Of a DNA stretch of 64,000 nt, positions 8,631-17,123 are shown in pieces. Position numbers and translations under genes: made by a program. Position 1 is the first letter of the stretch. Each line of letters opens with the position of its first letter. This DNA is from Hamadaea flava (GTDB lineage: Bacteria > Actinomycetota > Actinomycetes > Mycobacteriales > Micromonosporaceae): assembly GCF_024172085.1 (NCBI RefSeq), contig NZ_JAMZDZ010000001.1, positions 8,122,001-8,186,000 on the forward strand. Reading direction: 5' to 3'. Under the pieces are notes generated by a model. That model was not told the DNA's origin, ran no database searches, and saw only the letters and a program-made list of their open reading frames with translations.

Positions 8631-8732
8631 GATCGTCGGTGGCCGCCGATCTTGGGGGTTCGCGCCTCCATGATCGGCGGCTGCCGCCATTCGTGGGGCT
8701 CAGCCGAAGCTGATCGTCGGCGGCCGACGATC
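8631..8732. repeat. Intergenic repeats ending in a perfect palindrome (likely terminator)
   Basis: Three variants of a GATCGTCGGCGGCCG-like word occur at 8631, 8670 and 8712. The last forms a perfect 10-1-10 palindrome (8712-8732), 11 bases beyond the minus-strand SRPBCC stop. It probably terminates that gene and insulates it from the chitinase. Confidence 0.5.
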
Positions 8733-8743
8733 ATGCCGCGCGC

Positions 8744-9163
8744 TCAGGGAGCGGTGGCCGCCCGCTGGAGTCCGGCGTTCTCGGTCGCCAGCGCTTTGGC
8801 GAAAGTCTTGCCCAGCAAGGCTCCCAGGAGTTTGGCGCCCGGCCCGGACAGCTCGAGGACGAGGGTGTTCCGGCAGCTGACGTCGTCGCCGTCCAGCAGA
8901 TGCCGCCCGGTCATGGTCACGCCGAGTCGCCGCGTCTGCCAGGTGAACTCGCGGGCCGGCTCAAGCCGGGTCACCGTCCAGATCGCGGGGGACTGGGCCG
9001 GCTGCCAGATCTTGGCCTGGCTGCCCTCGTGGAGCGGGCCGTCGTCGAGGCGGACGACGCGGCGCATCGTCGGCGTGATCGACGGCAGGTTCTCGACATC
9101 GGTGGTCAGCTCCCACACGCGGTTGGTGGGTGCGTCGATGGTGACCGTGTTCTCCCAGCGCAT
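8744..9163 (-). CDS. SRPBCC (START-like) lipid/polyketide-binding protein
   Basis: The 139-residue protein starts MRWENTVTIDAPTNRVWEL and shows the SRPBCC pattern: a first strand, WELTTDVENLP, KIWQPAQSPAIWTV and WQTRRLGVTMTGRH. The C-terminal helix is LGALLGKTFAKALATENAGLQRAA. The family makes a hydrophobic pocket, but substrate and reaction are unknown. The ATG at 9163 sits next to a palindrome shared with the divergent tetR gene, so TetR probably controls it. Confidence 0.8.
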   Translation of the reverse strand: MRWENTVTIDAPTNRVWELTTDVENLPSITPTMRRVVRLDDGPLHEGSQAKIWQPAQSPAIWTVTRLEPAREFTWQTRRLGVTMTGRHLLDGDDVSCRNTLVLELSGPGAKLLGALLGKTFAKALATENAGLQRAATAP

Positions 9164-9170
9164 GACGTCA

Positions 9171-9188
9171 ATGTACCATTCGGTACAT
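9171..9188. promoter_or_regulatory. Putative TetR operator between divergent genes
   Basis: ATGTACC-ATTC-GGTACAT is a perfect 7-4-7 palindrome. It overlaps the first bases of the TetR start codon and lies 8 bases from the SRPBCC start. One site could therefore repress both genes. Confidence 0.7.
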
Positions 9189-9732
9189 GTCAAGCGCGCG
9201 GGCGGAGATGCTGGATCGGGTGACGGCGTACGCGGCCGAGAACGGCATCGGCGCCAAGAGCCTCCGGGAGATCGCCGACGGGATCGGCAGCAGCCATCGG
9301 ATGCTCCTCTATCACTTCGGTACGCGCGAGGGCCTGCTCGCGGCGATCGTCGAGGCGGTCGAGCGGCAGCAGCGGGAGGTGATGACCGAGCTGGCCGCGC
9401 GCCACGAGACCGCGCAGGAGTTGATGCTGGCCCTGTGGGAGCGCGTCTCCAGCCCCGAGGCACGCCCGTTCGTGCGCCTGTTCTTCGAGGTCCTCGGCTT
9501 GGCGGCGCAGGGGGCGGCCGGCGCTGACCAGCTGCTGAGCGGCCTCACCGAACCGTGGCTGGACAGTGGAGCCGAGTTGGCGCCGGGCGTACGCCGTGAG
9601 GCGATCCGGGTCGGTGTGGCGGTCGTCCGCGGATTGCTCCTCGACTTGGTCGCGGGAGCTGATCCGGCCGATGTAGACCGAGCCTACCGGCTGTTCGCGG
9701 GGTCCTTCGAAGACCTGACCCGGATCGGATGA
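9187..9732 (+). CDS. TetR-family repressor
   Basis: The 181-residue protein has an N-terminal helix-turn-helix with the TetR signature: KSLREIADGIGSSHRMLLYHFGTREGLLAAIVEAVE (residues about 19-55 in part). The C-terminal helices form a ligand domain of the usual length. The ATG at 9187 overlaps the palindromic operator and has no room for an RBS, so the transcript is probably leaderless. It is divergent from the SRPBCC gene, the likely target. The inducer is unknown but probably hydrophobic. Confidence 0.88.
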   Translation: MSSARAEMLDRVTAYAAENGIGAKSLREIADGIGSSHRMLLYHFGTREGLLAAIVEAVERQQREVMTELAARHETAQELMLALWERVSSPEARPFVRLFFEVLGLAAQGAAGADQLLSGLTEPWLDSGAELAPGVRREAIRVGVAVVRGLLLDLVAGADPADVDRAYRLFAGSFEDLTRIG

Positions 9733-9829
9733 CGTCGATGCCAGTCGTTTAGGTGACGGAGCGGAGTCATTCATTCACTCCGGGCGTACGGTGCTAGCAA
9801 CCCCATCGCCTCTCCGAATCGAGGGTGAC

Positions 9830-10201
9830 ATGAGCAACGTTCAGAAGTGGGGCTACGCCTGCGCCGGCGTCGGCCTCGTCCTCGCGGTCGGTACCTTCAT
9901 CGGCTTCGCGCTCGCCGATGGCGAAGGCGCCAAGACCACTCTTCTCGTCGCCGCGACGGTCTTCACCGTCGCCGGCGCCAACGGCCTGGGCGCGGGCCTC
10001 GCCGACAACGTCAAGACCGGCAAGTGGGTCGGCATGATCGTGGGTGCCCTGGGCTTCATCGGCTGGGGGATCGCCTGGCTCGGCGACAGCACGCTGAAGA
10101 CCTCCTTCGGCTGGGCGGCCGTCTTCGCCGCGATCGCCGCGGTCGCCTCGATGGTTCCCGAACTGTTCGGGGGCAGCAGCGCACCCGCCGCGACCAACTG
10201 A
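9830..10201 (+). CDS. Small membrane protein, four predicted transmembrane helices
   Basis: The 123-residue protein has four hydrophobic segments (about 8-28, 34-50, 64-82 and 92-112) separated by short charged turns such as ADNVKTGKW. There are no recognisable catalytic motifs. The ATG at 9830 follows GAGGG; an upstream in-frame start adds residues without hydrophobic character. A strong 13-bp hairpin follows the stop. Family and function are not recognised. Confidence 0.65.
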   Translation: MSNVQKWGYACAGVGLVLAVGTFIGFALADGEGAKTTLLVAATVFTVAGANGLGAGLADNVKTGKWVGMIVGALGFIGWGIAWLGDSTLKTSFGWAAVFAAIAAVASMVPELFGGSSAPAATN

Positions 10202-10212
10202 CCATCTCGAGG

Positions 10213-10258
10213 AACGCCCGGCCGGACGCCGAGAAAATCGGATGCCCGGCCGGGCGTT
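10213..10258. terminator. Hairpin terminator
   Basis: Perfect 13-bp arms AACGCCCGGCCGG and CCGGCCGGGCGTT surround a 20-base loop. It lies 12 bases after the membrane protein stop. Confidence 0.75.
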
Positions 10259-10394
10259 CGCGCGTACGGTGACCGCGTTCTGACACGACGACCTGATGAG
10301 GTGCATTGGATGACGGTTCAGGCAGCGTCCGCCCCCGTGGCGGGCCGACTTCATGGTTCAGTCCTGATCCCGTCCAGTCCAAGGAGCATCCATC

Positions 10395-11141
10395 GTGGAT
10401 CTTCCACGCCCGTTCGTCATCCGCGAGAGCGGTCACCGCATTCACAACCCGTTCAGTCCTGAGAAACTCGACATCCTCGGGCGGGCGTTGCGCCTGACGC
10501 CCGGGACGAACGCCCTCGATCTGGCCTCCGGCAGCGGCGAAATGTTGTGCACGTGGGCTCGTGACCACGGCATCACCGGGGTCGGCGTCGACATCAGCAC
10601 ACACTTCACCGCGAGCGCCCAGGCGCGCGCGGCTGAGTTGGGTGTCGCCGACCGCGTACGCTTCGTCCACGGCGACGCGGCCGGACATATCGCCGAAGAA
10701 CCGGTCGGTCTCGCCGCCTGCATCGGCGCGACGTGGATCGGCGACGGCCTCACCGGAACGGTGGAACTGCTGCAACGCAGCCTCCGGCCCGGCGGCCTGA
10801 TGCTGATCGGCGAACCGTACTGGCGGCTCGACCCGCCGGACGAGACGACCGTGGCGGAGTCGCACGCGCACGCCAAGGAGGCGTACCGCCCGCTGCCCGA
10901 CCTGCTGAGCCACTTCGGCGACCTCGGTTACGACGTGGTCGAGATGGTGCTGGCCGACCAGGACAGCTGGGACCGCTACACGGGGGCGCAGTGGCTCAAC
11001 CTCCGCCGCTGGCTCGACGAGAACCCCGACGACGAACTGGCCGAGCAGTTCCGCGCCGAACTGCGGGACGGACCGGCGAGGTACGCGCGCTATCGCCGTG
11101 AGTACCTCGGCTGGGGCGTCTTCGCCTTGATGCGCCGGTAA
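10395..11141 (+). CDS. Class I SAM-dependent methyltransferase
   Basis: The 248-residue protein has the SAM-binding motif I ALDLASGSGE (residues 40-49), the acidic loop VGVDIS, the motif VHGDAAGH and the post-motif strand LRPGGLMLIGEPYW. The GTG at 10395 follows an AAGGAG RBS by 9 bases. The gene stands alone between two strong hairpins, so it is a single transcription unit. The substrate cannot be told from sequence; the aromatic, acidic C-terminus (WDRYTGAQWLNLRRWL) suggests a small molecule rather than nucleic acid. Confidence 0.85.
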   Translation: MDLPRPFVIRESGHRIHNPFSPEKLDILGRALRLTPGTNALDLASGSGEMLCTWARDHGITGVGVDISTHFTASAQARAAELGVADRVRFVHGDAAGHIAEEPVGLAACIGATWIGDGLTGTVELLQRSLRPGGLMLIGEPYWRLDPPDETTVAESHAHAKEAYRPLPDLLSHFGDLGYDVVEMVLADQDSWDRYTGAQWLNLRRWLDENPDDELAEQFRAELRDGPARYARYRREYLGWGVFALMRR

Positions 11142-11148
11142 CCCGGGC

Positions 11149-11186
11149 GCGTGCCGGGCTCGCCCCCATCGACGAGCCCGGCACGC
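11149..11186. terminator. Hairpin terminator
   Basis: Perfect 14-bp arms GCGTGCCGGGCTCG and CGAGCCCGGCACGC with a 10-base loop, 8 bases past the methyltransferase stop. Confidence 0.8.
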
Positions 11187-11233
11187 TGTGCCGTCCCAGC
11201 GCAGCTGGGGCGGGGTGGCTGTGGGGGCGCACA

Positions 11234-11980
11234 ATGCGGTACATGGCATGGTGGCGTCGCCCGAGCTGCCCGGTACGCCCGGTGGAGCAGGAGTGGATCG
11301 AGCAGTCGCTGGACTGGTTCGTCGCCCAGTTCGGCCGGGTTCGGCTGCTCGGCGAGGTGGTGCTGCCGACCGACGACTACTTCCCGGGTGTCTACCGTGG
11401 CACGCGGGACGACGTCCGGACCGTGGTCGGGCGGCTGTGCGAGCACCTGGGCGTCGATCCGGGGCGCGTCACGATCGAGCACGGCGACGCCGATGACTCC
11501 GACGGCCTGGCGGCGCATGTCCCGGTGGCCACGCAGTCGTCCGGCGCGGCCGGCGACTACCGGCTGGAGAACGGCCGCTCGATCATCGGCATCCGCGACG
11601 ACCAGGCAGCGAACCCGATGGCGCTGGTCGCGACGATCGCCCACGAATTGGGGCATCTGCTGCTGCTCGGGGATCAGCGGATCACCGCCGACCGGGCGGA
11701 TCACGAGCCGCTCACCGATCTGCTCACCGTCTTCTTCGGCCTGGGGATCTTCACGGCGAACTCGGCCCTGGACAACCGGCGCGAAGTGCGTGGGGAGTAC
11801 GCGTACCGGAGCACGAGCCGGCTCGGCTATCTCACCGAGCCGATGTACGGCTACGCCCTGGCCCGGTACGCCTGGCTGCGCGGCGAGAAGTCGCCGGGCT
11901 GGGCCAAGTACCTCGACACGAACCCGGGCACCTTTCTGGACCGTGGACTGCGATACCTCCGCGCCGAACGCGCGGCGTGA
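11234..11980 (+). CDS. Hypothetical protein with an HELGH zinc-metalloprotease motif
   Basis: The 248-residue protein has no signal peptide. IAHELGHLLLLGD holds HELGH at residues 137-141, the zincin metal/catalytic pattern, with a candidate third ligand or partner at Glu158 in DHEPLTDLL. The rest resembles unannotated actinobacterial proteins. If active it would be a cytoplasmic metallopeptidase, but the fold could have been kept for another purpose. The following gene starts 36 bases later. Confidence 0.6.
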   Translation: MRYMAWWRRPSCPVRPVEQEWIEQSLDWFVAQFGRVRLLGEVVLPTDDYFPGVYRGTRDDVRTVVGRLCEHLGVDPGRVTIEHGDADDSDGLAAHVPVATQSSGAAGDYRLENGRSIIGIRDDQAANPMALVATIAHELGHLLLLGDQRITADRADHEPLTDLLTVFFGLGIFTANSALDNRREVRGEYAYRSTSRLGYLTEPMYGYALARYAWLRGEKSPGWAKYLDTNPGTFLDRGLRYLRAERAA

Positions 11981-12015
11981 CGGGCCGGTGCTGGTCACCG
12001 GGTTACGGTGGGGGG

Positions 12016-12666
12016 ATGACCGACCGGATGACGGCACGGCAATTCCACGACGCCGAAGGGGTCGGGGACTGGCGGGTACTTTTCGACGGGGCATGCGCGT
12101 ACTTCGACACGGGATCGTTCGCCACCGGGGTCGCCCTCGTCGCGGAGATCGGCCGGTTGGCCGACGAGGTGAATCACCATCCCGACGTCGACCTGCGCTA
12201 TCCCGGCGTGACGGTACGCCTCTGGACGCACGACGTCGAGGGCCTGAGTCATCGGGACGTGGCGTTGGCCCGCCAGATCTCGGCGGCCGCCCGGGACCTG
12301 GGCATCTCGGCCGACTCTGGTCCGCTGCAGTGCTACAACCTCACCGTCGACGCCCTGGTTCCGGTGAACGTGCGCCCGTTCTGGGCGGCGTTGCTCGGTT
12401 ACCGCGCCGGTGCCGACGACGATCTCGTCGATCCCCGTGGGCGTGGCCCGTCGGTGGGGTTCCAGATCATGGATACCGCCCGGACGCAGCGCAATCGCGT
12501 ACATCTGGATGTCTCCGTGCCACATGATCAGGCCGAGGCGCGGATCGCGGCCGCGCTCGCCGCGGGCGGGCGGATGGTGTCCACCGAGCACGCGCCGGCC
12601 TGGTGGGTCCTGGCAGACATGGAAGGCAACGAGGCGTGCGTCGCGACGTGGCAGGGCCGTGATTGA
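12016..12666 (+). CDS. Pterin-4a-carbinolamine dehydratase domain fused to a glyoxalase-like (VOC) domain
   Basis: The 216-residue protein starts with a PCD domain (about 1-95) carrying the signature [13 protein letters not shown] and [19 protein letters not shown], with the expected His-His-Pro. The second half (about 105-216) reads as a VOC/glyoxalase_6 domain ([47 protein letters not shown]). PCD domains dehydrate 4a-hydroxy-tetrahydrobiopterin. What the VOC part adds is unknown. I chose the ATG at 12016 because a GGTGGGGGG tract precedes it; a GTG at 11977 overlaps the previous stop. Confidence 0.8.
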   Translation: MTDRMTARQFHDAEGVGDWRVLFDGACAYFDTGSFATGVALVAEIGRLADEVNHHPDVDLRYPGVTVRLWTHDVEGLSHRDVALARQISAAARDLGISADSGPLQCYNLTVDALVPVNVRPFWAALLGYRAGADDDLVDPRGRGPSVGFQIMDTARTQRNRVHLDVSVPHDQAEARIAAALAAGGRMVSTEHAPAWWVLADMEGNEACVATWQGRD

Positions 12667-12797
12667 CCCGCCGGACAGGTGATTTCGCCGATGCGCGGCG
12701 ACCGGCTCCTTTAAAAGAATCGCATCTGTCAATATTTTCGGCTCGTCCGGCCGGCGCTCCCCCTGCGGCCGGCGGGCCACTTCCCCCGGGAGGGCAG

Positions 12798-13661
12798 ATG
12801 CACCTTCGCAGATCCCGGCTGCTGGCCATGTTGTCGCTGGCGCTGACTCTCGCGGTCGGCGCGGCCGTGGCGAGCCCGGCGCACGCGCTCAACCCGTACC
12901 AGCGGGGTCCGAACCCGACGGACGCGATCCTGGAGGCGAGCAGCGGTCCCTACGCGACCTCGTCGATCAGCGTGCCGTCGATCGTGAGCGGATTCGGCGG
13001 CGGCCGGATCTACTACCCGACGACCACGGCCGACGGGACGTTCGGCGGCATCGCCATCTCGCCGGGCTTCACCGCGACCTGGTCCAGCCTGTCCTGGCTC
13101 GGCCCGCGCCTGGCCTCGCACGGCTTCGTCGTGATCGGCATCGAGACCAACACCATCTACGACCAGCCGACCAGCCGGGGCCAGCAGCTCCTCGCGGCGC
13201 TGGACTACCTGGTCAACACCAGCTCGGTGCGGACCCGCGTCGACTCGTCCCGGCTCGCGGTGGCCGGGCATTCGATGGGCGGCGGAGGTACGCTCTGGGC
13301 GGCGAACTCGCGACCGTCGTTGCAGGCGGCGATCCCGCTCGCACCATGGAACACGGACAAGTCGTGGAGTGGCGTACGGGTGCCGACGCTGATCGTCGGC
13401 GGTCAGTCCGACACCGTCGCGCCGGTCGCGACCCACTCGATTCCGTTCTACACCAGCATTCCGGCGGCGTCGGAGAAGGCGTACCTGGAGCTGCGCAGCG
13501 CCAGCCACTTCTTCCCGCAGACGGTCAACACGACCGTGGCGGTGTCGATGGTGTCCTGGCTCAAGCGGTACGTCGACGACGACACGCGCTACGACCCCTG
13601 GCTCTGCCCGGGGCCGTCGGGGCTGTCCGTGTCCGACTATCGCGACACCTGTCCGGCCTGA
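12798..13661 (+). CDS. Secreted cutinase/lipase of the PET-hydrolase family
   Basis: The 287-residue precursor has a signal peptide cut after AHA30. The mature part begins [21 protein letters not shown], close to the Thermobifida cutinases and the Streptomyces exfoliatus lipase. The nucleophile is Ser159 in GHSMGGGG, with Asp205 (SDTVAP) and His237 (ASHFFP). The oxyanion/aromatic subsite is PGF (Phe91) rather than the PGY of most PET-active enzymes; Trp184 (APWN) is kept. Cys270 and Cys285 can form the C-terminal disulfide. It hydrolyses polyester or triglyceride esters outside the cell. Activity on PET is unproven. Confidence 0.92.
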   Translation: MHLRRSRLLAMLSLALTLAVGAAVASPAHALNPYQRGPNPTDAILEASSGPYATSSISVPSIVSGFGGGRIYYPTTTADGTFGGIAISPGFTATWSSLSWLGPRLASHGFVVIGIETNTIYDQPTSRGQQLLAALDYLVNTSSVRTRVDSSRLAVAGHSMGGGGTLWAANSRPSLQAAIPLAPWNTDKSWSGVRVPTLIVGGQSDTVAPVATHSIPFYTSIPAASEKAYLELRSASHFFPQTVNTTVAVSMVSWLKRYVDDDTRYDPWLCPGPSGLSVSDYRDTCPA

Positions 13662-13744
13662 TTCCGGCCTGATTGGGGCTTGACGCGCATCGATGCAGCC
13701 GGGGTGCCCGCCCCGGCTGCATCGCGTCGCCCTCTTCCCCTGCC

Positions 13745-13760
13745 GTTACCTGTGGGTAAC
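13745..13760. promoter_or_regulatory. Palindrome in front of the LAL regulator gene
   Basis: GTTACC-TGTG-GGTAAC is a perfect 6-4-6 palindrome 10 bases upstream of the chosen ATG. A near-copy (TTACC-TCACA-GGTAA) lies at 16918-16932 upstream of the SnoaL-like gene at the other end of this regulator. It may be the regulator's own site. Confidence 0.55.
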
Positions 13761-13770
13761 ACTGGACCGC

Positions 13771-16524
13771 ATGGTATTTGCATCGACAGTGCATGTATCT
13801 CGGTTGCGCGGCCGGAACCGGGAGGCCGACGCCATCGCCGGCCTCCTCGCGGGAGCCGCCGCCGGACGAGGCGGCGCCCTGACGATCTGCGGCGACCTCG
13901 GGCTCGGCAAGTCGGCGCTGCTCGACCACGCTGAGCGTACGGCGACGGGGTTCGCCGTGTTGCGGACGGCCGGGGTGGCCGCCGAGGCGCATCTCCCGTA
14001 CGCCGGACTCATCCGGCTGCTGGAACCGCTCGCCGGCGGCGTCGACCGGCTGGCCGACGAACACCAGCGTGCCGTACGCCAAGTGCTGCGCGGCGAGGGG
14101 AGCCCCGAAGCGGACCGGCTTGCCCTGCGCCTCGGCGTGCTGGCGCTGCTCGGCTCGGCGGGCCGCCCGGTGCTGTGCGGTGTGGACGATGCCGACCTGG
14201 TGGACCCGGCGACCGGCGACGTCCTGGCGTTCGTCGCCCGGCGGCTGAGCAACCGGCCGGTCGCGGCACTGCTCACGACCAGTCAGCCCGTCGACGGCGT
14301 ACGCACGCTCCGGCTCGCCGCCCTGGACTTCGCCGACAGCCAAGCCCTGATCGCCGATCGGCTGGACCTGGTGGACGAGGCCGTCGCCGCGCACCTCGCC
14401 GAGATCGGCCACGGCAATCCGCAGGCCCTGGCCGACCTGGCCGAATCGCTCACCGCCGCGCAACGGGCCGGCGTCGCACCCCCGCCACGCGGACTGCCCG
14501 GCGGCAGCCCACTGCGGCAGGCGTACCGGGCGCGGGTGGAGGGTCTGCCGTCGGAGACCCGGGAACTGCTACTCCTGGCGGCGACCGAGGAGGCGATGCA
14601 CACCTCGACGCTCGCCCGCGCGGCCGAGGCGGCCGGTCTCGGGCTCGGCGCGCTCAGCCCGGCGGAACTGTCCGGAGTGGTACGCGTCGCCGACGGCGTC
14701 GTCACCTTCCCGCAGCCGCTCGTGCGGCTGACCGCGTACGAGCTGGCTCCGTCGGCCCGGCGACGCGAAGCGCACCGGCTGCTGGCCGGACTGCTCGACC
14801 GGACGCCGGATCGGCTGCGCCGGGCATTGCATCGGGCGGCGGCCGGGCACGCGCCCGATCCGGTCCTGGCGGCGGAGCTGGCCGAAGCGGCCACCGGCAA
14901 CGTCCGGCCCGATGAGGCCGCCGTCGCCCTGGAACGAGCGGCCGACCTGTCCGGCGATCCGCAGACCACGGCGGCCCATCTCGTCGCCGCCGCCCGGTCC
15001 GTGTGGCTGGCCGGCCGCCCGGCGTACGCCCGATGCCTGATCAGCCGCGTCCGGCGGGCTCTGGCCGACGTTCCGCGTACGCCGGAAGCCGACCGCGTCC
15101 TCGGCCAGACCGACCTGCTCCTCGGCGAGATCGAGCTGCGCTCCGGTGCGACGGCAGCCGCCCTGGACGCCCTGCTCGCGGCGGCCGACCGGCTCGCCGA
15201 CAGTCATCGGGCGCTCGCCGTGAGCGTCCTCATGCGAGCATCGGAGGCGGCCTGCTTCTCCGGCGAGTACCCCCGGATCGCCGAGGTCCGGGCGCGCGCC
15301 GAAGCCCTGCGACGACCGGACGACTCGCTGCGACTGCGATTCGTGTTCGCGCAGATCGACGGGTTCGCCGCGACCTTCACCGGCCGGTTCGACCAGGCTG
15401 GTCCGGCCCTGCGCGACGCGATCGCACTCAGCGAACGACTCGGCGAACCCGGCGCGTTGGCCGCCGCCGGGGCCGCCGCACTGTTGCTGGGCGACGACCA
15501 CACCGCGTTGCGGGTGACCGAGCGAGCCTGTGCCTCGGCCGACGCGGCCGGCGACCGGGCCGTGCTGCCGGTGACGCTCGAGCTGATGGCGTACGCGCAG
15601 TTGTGGCTCGGCCGCCACGACGCGGTCCACCAGACCTGTCTGGCCGGGCTGCGGGCGGCCCGCGCGGGCGGTCAGGAGAACTACGTCGGCGATCATCTCG
15701 GGCTGCTCGCCGTGCTGGCCGCCGTACGTGGCGAGACCGAGGAGTGCCGCCGGCGCCTCGATCAGCTCCGGGCGCCGGTCGAGGCCGGCCGGGTCAGCCG
15801 CCCCCGTGTGCTGCGAGATTGGGCGTTGGCCGTGCTCGACCTGGCCGCCGGTCGGTCGGCCGAAGCGCTGAGCCGGCTGGCGGGCATCGCCGACCCGGCC
15901 ACCGGCCACGGGCACGTCGTCGTGCAGGTGCTGGCCACCCCATCGCTGGTGGAGGCGGCCGCTCGGTGCGGTGCGGCCGACCTGGCCCGGCCCGCCTGGC
16001 AGGCGTACGACCAGTGGGCGGAGCAGACCGGCGACCCGGCACGCCGCGCGTTGGCCCGGCGCTGCCAGGCGTTGCTGGCCGAACGGGGCAGCCCCGAAGC
16101 CGAAGCGCACTTCCGGGCGGCGCTGGACCTGCACGCGGCGTCCGACGCCGACTTCGAACACGCCCACACCCAGCTGCTGTTCGGCCAGGAACTACGGCGT
16201 ACGCGCCGACCCCGGGACGCGCGCGAGCACCTGCACCGGGCGTGGGACCTGTTCCAGTCGACCGGCGCGGTTCACTGGACTGATCAGGTACGCGCCGAGC
16301 TGCGGGCGGCCGGCGAGCCCATCGCGACGCCGACGCTCGACGCGTCGGCGGCGTTGACCGCGCAGCAGTTGCAGATCGCGCAGTTGGTGGCCGACGGAGC
16401 GACCAACCGGGAAGTCGCCGCTCAGCTGTTCATCAGTACGCGTACCGTCGACCACCACATGCGCAACATCTTCCACCGGCTCGGCATCCGCTCCCGGACC
16501 GAACTCGTCCGGGCCTTGCACTAG
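13771..16524 (+). CDS. LAL-type (large ATP-binding LuxR-family) transcriptional regulator
   Basis: The 917-residue protein starts with an AAA-type ATPase (Walker A GDLGLGKS at 41-48, Walker B region [12 protein letters not shown] near 135). A long helical, TPR-like middle follows, then a C-terminal LuxR helix-turn-helix ([33 protein letters not shown]). Members respond to small ligands and activate catabolic or secondary-metabolism genes. The ATG at 13771 was preferred because the frame begins [12 protein letters not shown] soon after it. The 3' end overlaps the convergent SnoaL-like gene by 4 bases. Confidence 0.88.
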   Translation: MVFASTVHVSRLRGRNREADAIAGLLAGAAAGRGGALTICGDLGLGKSALLDHAERTATGFAVLRTAGVAAEAHLPYAGLIRLLEPLAGGVDRLADEHQRAVRQVLRGEGSPEADRLALRLGVLALLGSAGRPVLCGVDDADLVDPATGDVLAFVARRLSNRPVAALLTTSQPVDGVRTLRLAALDFADSQALIADRLDLVDEAVAAHLAEIGHGNPQALADLAESLTAAQRAGVAPPPRGLPGGSPLRQAYRARVEGLPSETRELLLLAATEEAMHTSTLARAAEAAGLGLGALSPAELSGVVRVADGVVTFPQPLVRLTAYELAPSARRREAHRLLAGLLDRTPDRLRRALHRAAAGHAPDPVLAAELAEAATGNVRPDEAAVALERAADLSGDPQTTAAHLVAAARSVWLAGRPAYARCLISRVRRALADVPRTPEADRVLGQTDLLLGEIELRSGATAAALDALLAAADRLADSHRALAVSVLMRASEAACFSGEYPRIAEVRARAEALRRPDDSLRLRFVFAQIDGFAATFTGRFDQAGPALRDAIALSERLGEPGALAAAGAAALLLGDDHTALRVTERACASADAAGDRAVLPVTLELMAYAQLWLGRHDAVHQTCLAGLRAARAGGQENYVGDHLGLLAVLAAVRGETEECRRRLDQLRAPVEAGRVSRPRVLRDWALAVLDLAAGRSAEALSRLAGIADPATGHGHVVVQVLATPSLVEAAARCGAADLARPAWQAYDQWAEQTGDPARRALARRCQALLAERGSPEAEAHFRAALDLHAASDADFEHAHTQLLFGQELRRTRRPRDAREHLHRAWDLFQSTGAVHWTDQVRAELRAAGEPIATPTLDASAALTAQQLQIAQLVADGATNREVAAQLFISTRTVDHHMRNIFHRLGIRSRTELVRALH

Positions 16525-16880
16525 AACATGCCGTGGGGGATCTCGGCGTCGTCGGGGACCGGCTGCACGACGTCCCAGTGCTCGACGATCTTGCCGTCGG
16601 CCAGCCGCCAGATGTCGACGACGGCGAGGTCCTCGTCGGGCGTGCTCATCCGGTAATGCAGGACGACCAGGTCGTCTTCGGCGATCACGCGCTTGAGGTC
16701 GAGTTTCGCCCCGGCCACCGGCGCGGTCGCGATGTACGCGATGAACGCGTCCCGGCCGGAGGGGTTGCCGGGGCTGTGCTCGACGAAGTCCTCGTGCAGC
16801 AGGGTCCGGAGGATCTCGATGTTGCCGGCGGCGAACTCGGCGAAGCCGTGCAGGACCAGGTCCTTGGTGCTGTGTGTCAT
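16521..16880 (-). CDS. SnoaL-like (NTF2 fold) protein
   Basis: The 119-residue protein has the SnoaL-type pattern: [55 protein letters not shown] and [12 protein letters not shown] (shown in part). These proteins are commonly aldol cyclases, hydrolases or orphan binders, and the substrate is unknown. The ATG at 16880 was preferred over a GTG at 16889. A palindrome nearly identical to that of the LAL gene lies 38 bases upstream of the start, which suggests control by that regulator. Confidence 0.8.
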   Translation of the reverse strand: MTHSTKDLVLHGFAEFAAGNIEILRTLLHEDFVEHSPGNPSGRDAFIAYIATAPVAGAKLDLKRVIAEDDLVVLHYRMSTPDEDLAVVDIWRLADGKIVEHWDVVQPVPDDAEIPHGMF

Positions 16881-16917
16881 GCCGATCACGCTCGCAGCCG
16901 ACCGCGCGCGGGGTCTA

Positions 16918-16932
16918 TTACCTCACAGGTAA
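16918..16932. promoter_or_regulatory. Second copy of the LAL-gene palindrome
   Basis: TTACC-TCACA-GGTAA, flanked by a further C on the right, matches the inverse of GTTACCTGTGGGTAAC except for one extra spacer base and one arm mismatch. It sits between the SnoaL-like and L36 starts. Confidence 0.5.
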
Positions 16933-16994
16933 CAGGGAATAGGCCCCGGCCGATCGACGTTGCAGCGCACGTTCCACCAGGAAAGGGGAGTGCG

Positions 16995-17117
16995 ATGAAG
17001 GTTCGCAGCTCATTGCGGTCGCTCAAGCAGAAGCCCGGTTCGGCCGTCGTCCGCCGGCACGGCAAGCTGCTCGTGATCAACAAGCGTGATCCGCGGCTGA
17101 AGGCCCGGCAGGGCTGA
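16995..17117 (+). CDS. rpmJ: 50S ribosomal protein L36, zinc-independent (cysteine-free) paralog
   Basis: The 40-residue product ([12 protein letters not shown] to PRLKARQG) is a bL36 protein of the longer type that lacks the CxxC...C...H zinc site; it has no cysteine at all. Bacteria with this form usually keep a normal zinc L36 in the main ribosomal operon and express this copy under zinc shortage through Zur. An AAAGGGGAG RBS precedes the ATG. I could not see a clear Zur box in the upstream 60 bases. Confidence 0.92.
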   Translation: MKVRSSLRSLKQKPGSAVVRRHGKLLVINKRDPRLKARQG

Positions 17118-17123
17118 CGCCGG

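Noticed and set aside
6704-8734. A 676-codon open frame on the minus strand opposite the chitinase gene
   Set aside because: It is the complement shadow of GH18 coding; its composition is Arg/Gly/Val-rich with no domain, and the plus-strand frame has clear catalytic motifs.
13693-13770. Longer N-terminus of the LAL regulator
   Set aside because: The extra residues are not ATPase-like, and they would place the start before the palindrome that looks like the operator.
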